From Helicobacteraceae bacterium (GTDB lineage: Bacteria; Campylobacterota; Campylobacteria; Campylobacterales; Helicobacteraceae): a DNA stretch of 12,654 nucleotides. This document shows positions 7,327-12,654 of the stretch, in pieces. The translations under genes were made by a program, and so were the position numbers. The DNA is taken from positions 1-12,654 of the forward strand of contig JARHYY010000065.1 of NCBI GenBank assembly GCA_029258405.1, given 5' to 3'. The notes beneath the pieces were generated by a model, which was not told the origin of the DNA, made no database searches, and saw only the letters and a list, made by a program, of their open reading frames with translations. Position 1 is the stretch's first letter, and each line of letters opens with the position of its first letter.

Positions 7327-7351
7327 AGGAATGGAGTTTAATCTTTATATG
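7327..7351 (+). promoter_or_regulatory. Unusual ribosome site and two candidate starts for putA
   Basis: AGGA at 7327-7330 abuts the ATG at 7331 with no spacer, too close for normal pairing with 16S rRNA. GGAG at 7333-7336 lies 12 nt before a second in-frame ATG at 7349, which is a little far. The second start would remove six residues. Neither is ideal. The short form is slightly better supported by Shine-Dalgarno geometry, while the long form is kept in the gene entry as the maximal frame. Confidence 0.4.
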
Positions 7352-10300
7352 ATAGAAAAAACCCTTGAATTAGCTGAAAAATTGCAGAATCAGATACAAA
7401 TGAATATTTCAAGCCAAGAAAAAAAGTTTCATCAAAAAATGCAAAATCTTTTGAATAATCCTAAGAATAAGATAATGCTTATTGAGTTGCTTGATTGTTC
7501 TTTTCGCTCTAAAAATCATCAAACAAGTTTTGAATTTATAGAGTTTGTATTAAGTAAATATGGTATAGCTGATTTTTTTAATACTTTTGAAAAAGTTTTG
7601 CTTTTTGCTTTCTTAAAAGTTGGTTGTTTGGCTACAAACATTAGTGTTCCTTTTTTTATTAAACATTTACGAACAAGCACAAAAAATCTTGTTTTAGATT
7701 CTAATTCATTATTACTCGAGGCACATTTAAGAAAGAGGAAAGACCAAAATATTATTTTAAATATTAATCTCATTGGAGAAGAAGTTTTAGGCGAAATTGA
7801 AAGCGAATCAAGAATACAAAAGTATGAAGAAGCATTAAAAAAGCATTATATTACCTATATATCTATCAAAATAACCACTATTTTCTCACAAATTAATATT
7901 CTTGACTTTGAATATTCTAAGAAAGAAGTGATGAAAAGGCTAAAGAGGCTTTATGCACTAGCTCAAGACGAGCAAAAAAAGCAAGGTGTTCCCAAGTTCA
8001 TTAATCTTGATATGGAAGAGTTTAAAGATTTGGAGCTCACTGTTGAAGCTTTTATGGAAAGTATAGAGCAATTTGACATTGAGGCGGGGATTGTTTTGCA
8101 GGCATATATACCAGATTCTTATGAATATCTTAAAAAGCTTTTGAGTTTTTCAAAAAAGAGGGTTTTAGAAGGCAAAAGCCCTATTAAAATTCGCTTTGTT
8201 AAAGGTGCTAATATGGAAAGCGAAGAAACCATAGCAGCACAAAAAGGCTGGGAGTTGCCTACCTTTAGCAAAAAGGTTGATACTGATGCAAATTATAATA
8301 AAATGCTTAATTTTGTTTTGCAAGATGATAATTATAAATTTATCAAAATTGGTATAGCGAGCCATAATATTTTTGAAATTGCCTATGCTTATATAAGAAT
8401 TTCTAGCCAAAATGCTTTTGATTCTTTTACCTTTGAAATGCTTGAGGGCATGAGTTTGCAATGCTCTTATGAGGTTTCAAAAATGCACAATCTTATACTC
8501 TATGCCCCTGTTTGCGATGAAGAACATTTTAATAATGCTATTGCCTATCTTGTAAGAAGGCTTGATGAAAATACAAGCGAGAATAATTTTATGCGTTATT
8601 TCTTTAATATCAAAGTGGGTGATTCTCATTGGAATGCTCAAAAAGAACTCTTTTTAGATTCTTTAAAGAAGCAAACAGAGATTGATAATTCTGCTCGTAG
8701 AACGCAAGATAGAAACAAAGAAAGCATACTTAAGAATTATCAAACAGAACATTTCAATAATGAGCCTGATACAGATTTTATTTTACCTCAAAACAGAACA
8801 TGGGCTACAAATATTAAAATGCAATATGAGGATAAATGCGGATTTGAGATTTATCCTGTAATTGGTAAAGAAATTAAAGATAAGCATTTACAAAGTGTTG
8901 CGATATATGACAAGATAAAAAATATTCATAGGGGTAATGTATATCTCGCTGGAATCAAAGAGATAAAATATGCTATTGAAGTTGCTCGTAAGAGTAAGTT
9001 TAATGAATATTCTTTTGATGAAATTCATAAGATTTTAGCCAAGGTGGCAAAAAACATACGAGATAGAAGAGGAGCATTGATAGGTATTAGTGCTTTAGAG
9101 GTAGGTAAAACATTTGCAGAGGTTGATGCTGAAGTGAGTGAAGCAATTGATTTTTTAGAGTTTTATCCCCATGCTTTAAGGCTACTTCAAAAACAAAACC
9201 CTAAAACAACCTTTAAACCAAAAGGCATTGGTGCATGCATTACCCCTTGGAATTTTCCTGTTGGTATTTCAGCAGGAACAATAACAGCACCATTGAGTTG
9301 TGGCAATACAGTGATATACAAGCCATCAAGCTTATCAACTCTTACAGGATATATGCTCTGTGAATGCTTTTGGGATGCTGGAATCCCAAAAGATGCTCTT
9401 ATATTTTTGCCATCAAAGGGGAGTGATATTTCAAATCATTTGCTCTCAAGTGTTGAATTTGCCATTCTTACAGGTGGGGAAGATACCGCCTATGCGATGC
9501 TGAAAGCAGCACCGGGGCTTATGCTTAGTGCTGAAACAGGTGGCAAAAATGCAACCATAGTGAGCAAGATGGCAGACAGAGAGCAAGCAATTAAAAATGT
9601 TATCCATTCAGCTTTTTCTAATTCTGGACAGAAATGTTCAGCAACATCTTTACTTATTTTAGAGCAAGAAGTATATGATGATGAGGAATTTAAAAAGGCT
9701 CTTGTTGATGCAGCAAGCTCATTAGCGGTAGGTAATCCATTTGAGTTAAAAAACAAGCTAGGTGCAAAATGCAATACAATCGATGCGAATATACAAAAAG
9801 CCCTTAATGAAATTGCTCCTTATGAAGAATGGGTTTTGGAGTCGAAATTTATTGATAATAACCCTTATTTAATGACACCATGTATAAAATATGGAACAAA
9901 AGAAGGTGATTTTACACATACAACCGAGCTTTTTGCTCCTATATTAAGCGTTATGTATGCTAAAGATTTAAGGCATGCTATTGATATTGCTCATTCTACA
10001 GGATATGGATTGACAGCTGGACTTGAAAGTTTAGATGAACGAGAATGGGAGTATTTTCATACCCATATTGAGGCTGGTAATATTTATATCAATAAGCCAA
10101 CCACAGGAGCCATAGTATTAAGGCAACCATTTGGAGGCATTAAAAAATCAGCCATAGGTTTTGGGAGAAAAGTAGGCATATATAACTATATTACACAGTT
10201 TGTAGATATTAAGCAGGATGAGGCTGATGAATATATACTTGAAAGCCAAATAGGCAACCATTTAGCACAGCTTTTACGCATCAAAACTTTAGAAGAAGCA

Positions 10301-10843
10301 CAGAAGAAAAGCTTACATAAGGCAATTATAATGGCACAAAGCTATGCTTATCATGCTCAACATGAGTTTTTATCAATAAGAGATTATGTGCAAATACGGG
10401 GTGAAGACAATCTATTTTCTTATAGTAAAGTAAAAAATATAGCCTATCGCATGGATTATGATGATGAGATAGAAGATGCCCTAGGAGTTATCATAGCGGC
10501 ACATGTTTTAAATATTCCTCTATATATAAGCCATGAGCATTATAGGCATTTAGAAATTATTAAAGATTGTTTAGGGTTTGTACACACTTCTGTGCAAATT
10601 ATCAACGAAAGTGATGAGGAATTTTCAAAGCATATGAATAATTTTGAAAGAATCAGGTATTTTAATACGAGCAATAAAAATAATACCATATTTAAAAAAG
10701 CAGCAGAATGTGCCAAAGTAATTGCTACTTCAAAGCCACTTTTGAATGGACGCTTTGAGTTGCTTTATTACCATAATGAGAAATCTCTAAGCATTTCATA
10801 TCATCGATATGGAAATTTGGGTTCTCGATCGTTAAACAAATAG
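7331..10843 (+). CDS. putA: Bifunctional proline dehydrogenase / P5C (glutamate-semialdehyde) dehydrogenase
   Basis: This 1170-residue enzyme oxidises L-proline to P5C with FAD, passing electrons to quinone, and then oxidises glutamate semialdehyde to glutamate with NAD+. The proline dehydrogenase barrel spans about residues 180-430, with IRFVKGANMESE (287-298) and the substrate-binding Arg pair in YLVRRLDENTS (R409, R410). The dehydrogenase half runs from about 510 to 960: ITPWNFP (N641), YKPS (K664), AETGGKN (E735) and NSGQKCSATS (catalytic C769). A C-terminal domain (about 1000-1170) carries RGEDNLFSYS and ends in HRYGNLGSRS, like the dehydrogenase-like C-terminal domains of long PutA proteins that help seal the channel between sites. 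There is no ribbon-helix-helix DNA-binding domain at the N terminus, so it should not repress its own operon as enteric PutA does. The first 170 residues are weakly conserved and helical. putP follows after 11 nt. The start is uncertain: 7331 or 7349. Confidence 0.97.
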   Translation: MEFNLYMIEKTLELAEKLQNQIQMNISSQEKKFHQKMQNLLNNPKNKIMLIELLDCSFRSKNHQTSFEFIEFVLSKYGIADFFNTFEKVLLFAFLKVGCLATNISVPFFIKHLRTSTKNLVLDSNSLLLEAHLRKRKDQNIILNINLIGEEVLGEIESESRIQKYEEALKKHYITYISIKITTIFSQINILDFEYSKKEVMKRLKRLYALAQDEQKKQGVPKFINLDMEEFKDLELTVEAFMESIEQFDIEAGIVLQAYIPDSYEYLKKLLSFSKKRVLEGKSPIKIRFVKGANMESEETIAAQKGWELPTFSKKVDTDANYNKMLNFVLQDDNYKFIKIGIASHNIFEIAYAYIRISSQNAFDSFTFEMLEGMSLQCSYEVSKMHNLILYAPVCDEEHFNNAIAYLVRRLDENTSENNFMRYFFNIKVGDSHWNAQKELFLDSLKKQTEIDNSARRTQDRNKESILKNYQTEHFNNEPDTDFILPQNRTWATNIKMQYEDKCGFEIYPVIGKEIKDKHLQSVAIYDKIKNIHRGNVYLAGIKEIKYAIEVARKSKFNEYSFDEIHKILAKVAKNIRDRRGALIGISALEVGKTFAEVDAEVSEAIDFLEFYPHALRLLQKQNPKTTFKPKGIGACITPWNFPVGISAGTITAPLSCGNTVIYKPSSLSTLTGYMLCECFWDAGIPKDALIFLPSKGSDISNHLLSSVEFAILTGGEDTAYAMLKAAPGLMLSAETGGKNATIVSKMADREQAIKNVIHSAFSNSGQKCSATSLLILEQEVYDDEEFKKALVDAASSLAVGNPFELKNKLGAKCNTIDANIQKALNEIAPYEEWVLESKFIDNNPYLMTPCIKYGTKEGDFTHTTELFAPILSVMYAKDLRHAIDIAHSTGYGLTAGLESLDEREWEYFHTHIEAGNIYINKPTTGAIVLRQPFGGIKKSAIGFGRKVGIYNYITQFVDIKQDEADEYILESQIGNHLAQLLRIKTLEEAQKKSLHKAIIMAQSYAYHAQHEFLSIRDYVQIRGEDNLFSYSKVKNIAYRMDYDDEIEDALGVIIAAHVLNIPLYISHEHYRHLEIIKDCLGFVHTSVQIINESDEEFSKHMNNFERIRYFNTSNKNNTIFKKAAECAKVIATSKPLLNGRFELLYYHNEKSLSISYHRYGNLGSRSLNK

Positions 10844-10854
10844 GAGGAGCATAT
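10843..10854 (+). promoter_or_regulatory. Ribosome binding site of putP overlapping the putA stop
   Basis: The putA TAG stop is part of TAGGAGGAG, and the ATG of putP follows 7 nt after it. The purine run pairs very well with the 16S rRNA tail, and the overlap suggests translational coupling of enzyme and transporter. Confidence 0.7.
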
Positions 10855-12336
10855 ATGGAAGTTGTTAATATTAATCTTGAGATAGCCATTGTTTTTATCG
10901 CATATTCTCTTTTAATGCTTTTTATCGGTCTTTATTTCTATAGGCAAAATAAAGATTCAGAAGATTATTTTTTAGGTGGCAGAAAAATGGGTCCAATTGT
11001 TTCTGCTTTGAGTGCAGGGGCTAGCGACATGAGCGGCTGGCTTTTAATGGGGTTACCGGGTGCATTATATGCAAGCGGTTTTGTAGAAAGCTATATTGCC
11101 ATAGGTTTAAGCATAGGAGCTTTTTTGAATTGGGCTTTTGTTGCTAAGAGATTAAGGGTATATACAAGTGTTGTTGCTAATTCTATAACTATACCTGATT
11201 ATTTTGAAACACGCTTTGATGATGATAAGCATATCTTACGCATTATTTGTGCCATAGTGATTTTAATATTTTTTACTTTCTATGTTTCTTCTGGGCTTGT
11301 TGGCGGGGCAAAGCTTTTTGAAGCCACTTTTGGCATAGAATATTCTATCGCTTTAAGTGTTGGTACATTTATTATTGTTATTTATACTTTTTTAGGTGGT
11401 TACAAAGCAGTTTGCTGGACAGACCTTATACAAGGTTTTTTGATGATGGCTGCCTTAGTGGTTGTACCTTTAAGCATGCTTTATCATTTGGGAGGGTATG
11501 AAGAAGCAATGTCAATAATCTTTGATATTCGTCCTCAAGCTTTATCAATGAGCGAGAATATAGGATTGGTAGGCATAATTTCTACTCTTGCATGGGGGCT
11601 TGGTTATTTTGGGCAGCCCCATATTTTAGTGCGGTTTATGTCTATCCGTTCCACTTCAGACATTCCTATTGCTACTCTTGTGGGTATTTCATGGATGGTT
11701 ATTTCATTAATAGGAGCTTGCTTTATTGGAGTTTTAGGTATTGCATATATAAATAAGTTTAATCTTTCTTTGCAAGACCCTGAAAAAATATTCATTGTAA
11801 TGAGTCAAGTGCTCTTTACACCTTGGGTGAGCGGAATCTTATTATCCGCTATTTTAGCAGCGATCATGAGCACTGCTTCTTCGCAGCTTCTTGTTTCAAG
11901 TTCAACTATTGCTGAAGATTTTTATCGTAGAATTTTTAACAGAAATGCTTCTGCATATCAAGTTATGGTTCTTGGGAGAATAGGCGTTTTGCTTGTAGCA
12001 GTTGTAGCCTTTGTAATCTCTACTGATAAAAATTCTAGCGTATTAAGCATTGTGGCTTATGCTTGGGCTGGTTTTGGTGCTAGCTTTGGTTCAGTGATGC
12101 TTTTTTCACTTTTTTGGTCAAGAATGACAAGACTAGCAGCAATATTTGGCATGCTCACTGGGGCTATTGTGGTTGTGGTTTATAAAAATTTTCTTGCTGA
12201 TTTTTTTAGCTTTCCTATTTATGAAATTGTTCCTGGTTTTGTTTGTGCAAGTATTGTTATTGTTATTACAAGTCTTTGTAGCAATGTAAGGGCAGGAACA
12301 AAAGCAGCTTATGAAACTATGCTTAAAAATCTATAG
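10855..12336 (+). CDS. putP: Sodium/proline symporter
   Basis: This 493-residue inner-membrane protein of the sodium:solute symporter family imports L-proline driven by Na+. Its length and roughly 13 hydrophobic segments match the family. The Na+/proline site motif GASDMSGWLLMGLPG is at residues 55-69; D58 and S60 correspond to E. coli PutP D55 and S57. Further matches are FLGGRKMG (39-46), CWTDLIQG (187-194), YFGQPHILVRFMS (251-263) and AAIMSTASSQLL (335-346), which carries the Ser-Thr Na+ ligands S339 and T340. The start at 10855 has a strong GGAGG ribosome site. It lies 11 nt after putA, giving the common enzyme-plus-transporter proline operon. Proline is a known major respiratory substrate for gastric and intestinal Helicobacter. 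Confidence 0.97.
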   Translation: MEVVNINLEIAIVFIAYSLLMLFIGLYFYRQNKDSEDYFLGGRKMGPIVSALSAGASDMSGWLLMGLPGALYASGFVESYIAIGLSIGAFLNWAFVAKRLRVYTSVVANSITIPDYFETRFDDDKHILRIICAIVILIFFTFYVSSGLVGGAKLFEATFGIEYSIALSVGTFIIVIYTFLGGYKAVCWTDLIQGFLMMAALVVVPLSMLYHLGGYEEAMSIIFDIRPQALSMSENIGLVGIISTLAWGLGYFGQPHILVRFMSIRSTSDIPIATLVGISWMVISLIGACFIGVLGIAYINKFNLSLQDPEKIFIVMSQVLFTPWVSGILLSAILAAIMSTASSQLLVSSSTIAEDFYRRIFNRNASAYQVMVLGRIGVLLVAVVAFVISTDKNSSVLSIVAYAWAGFGASFGSVMLFSLFWSRMTRLAAIFGMLTGAIVVVVYKNFLADFFSFPIYEIVPGFVCASIVIVITSLCSNVRAGTKAAYETMLKNL

Positions 12337-12556
12337 AAAATTATTACATAAACAATGCCATAACTCTTAATCGACGAAATATTAAGGTTGTTTTGGCATT
12401 GCATGCTTTTAGAGATAGACAAAGGCTATCAATGGCAATGTTAAGGATAACTTCAAATAATAAATGTTGAAAATTTGAGTATAAAAATACTAAACATTAT
12501 AATTATTTATAGTAATGCTAAAAAGAACTTACTTAACTTCACTATATAAAGTTATA
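12337..12556. other. AT-rich intergenic region after putP
   Basis: These 220 nt hold a long imperfect hairpin at 12353-12401 soon after putP and otherwise no open frame or RNA gene I can support. A second copy of similar words (AATGGCAATG, TTAAGG) follows at about 12437-12451, which may be a decayed repeat of the hairpin arm. Confidence 0.5.
12353..12410 (+). terminator. Candidate terminator of the putA-putP operon
   Basis: CAATGCCA (12353-12360) pairs perfectly with TGGCATTG (12394-12401), and CTTAAT pairs with ATTAAG nearer the loop, around a CGACGAA loop. The stem is interrupted by a small bulge. A short T4 run (12407-12410) follows after 5 nt, so the T-tract is weak and displaced. The position 16 nt after the putP stop supports a role in transcript ending or 3'-end stability. 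Confidence 0.45.
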
Positions 12557-12654
12557 TTATAAGCTCATTGTAAAAACAAACTCAAGCACAAGGTTGATAT
12601 TGTCCTTACTAATATTTTGGAGTTCAAGAAACTTTATGATTAATGGGAATTTGA
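12557..12654 (-). CDS. Possible 3' end of a minus-strand gene, perhaps a small HTH regulator
   Basis: The minus strand is open from the right edge to a TAA at 12559-12557, giving 31 complete codons. The C-terminal stretch ELQNISKDNINLVLEF looks like the final amphipathic helix of small Xre-type repressors, where 'L..LS.ed...vl.fi' patterns are common. No start or DNA-binding motif is visible because the gene would lie beyond the window. In such AT-rich DNA a frame this short could be chance, so the call rests on its protein-like composition. It would be convergent with putP. Confidence 0.3.
   Translation of the reverse strand, partial: KFPLIIKFLELQNISKDNINLVLEFVFTMSL

Larger units (their letters stand above)
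6892..7330. promoter_or_regulatory. Divergent intergenic region with palindromes between ridA and putA
   Basis: These 439 nt separate two divergently transcribed operons, so they should hold both promoters. The part from about 6905 to 7000 is almost pure A/T and is packed with inverted repeats. Further right there are TATAAT boxes at 7265-7270 and 7296-7301 facing putA. TATAAG read on the minus strand (about 6946-6941) faces ridA. No tRNA, small RNA or convincing small gene was found. The shared region makes joint control by one regulator possible, but no regulator gene lies next to it. Confidence 0.6.

Noticed and set aside
8165..9774. Minus-strand frames of 94-98 residues within putA
   Set aside because: They are antisense to well-conserved PutA catalytic sequence and have no independent support.

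Overview
The window looks like chromosomal DNA from an AT-rich epsilonproteobacterium, most likely a Helicobacter and probably an enterohepatic species. The evidence is indirect: very low G+C, Helicobacter-like codon use, AAGGAG-type ribosome sites, adjacent putA and putP genes, and a PutA that lacks the N-terminal DNA-binding domain of enteric PutA. No rRNA, tRNA, CRISPR array or insertion sequence was seen.

Two gene blocks diverge from an extremely AT-rich intergenic region (6892-7330). The left block runs leftward on the minus strand and reads as one tightly packed operon. Its order is: RidA-family protein (6891-6508), NAD(P)-aldehyde dehydrogenase of the 2-oxoglutarate-semialdehyde dehydrogenase type (6495-5050), peptidase M19 (membrane dipeptidase) family protein (5041-4052), BCCT-family transporter (4032-2512), and a very large protein of unknown family (2397 to beyond base 1). 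Gaps between the first four genes are 8-19 nt. A 114-nt gap with an 8-bp perfect hairpin precedes the large gene. The right block is the proline-use operon putA (7331-10843) and putP (10855-12336), separated by 11 nt and followed by a long hairpin. The right edge may hold the 3' end of a minus-strand gene, possibly a small transcriptional regulator.

The right block is well understood as a class. PutP imports proline with Na+, and PutA oxidises it to glutamate through P5C. The left block has the shape of an import-and-degrade pathway: a betaine/carnitine/choline-type carrier, a hydrolase-fold enzyme, an aldehyde dehydrogenase, an imine/enamine deaminase and a large unknown protein. Its substrate is not evident from the sequence.

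The strongest reason to look twice is that the M19 protein keeps only half of the usual binuclear metal site. The N-terminal His-x-Asp, the bridging Glu and one active-site His are replaced, while the second-half His, His, Arg and Asp are kept. Together with the altered aromatic box of the BCCT carrier and the unrecognised 799+ residue protein, this suggests an undescribed catabolic route, perhaps for an amino-acid-derived betaine or a proline/hydroxyproline derivative. That substrate is inference only.
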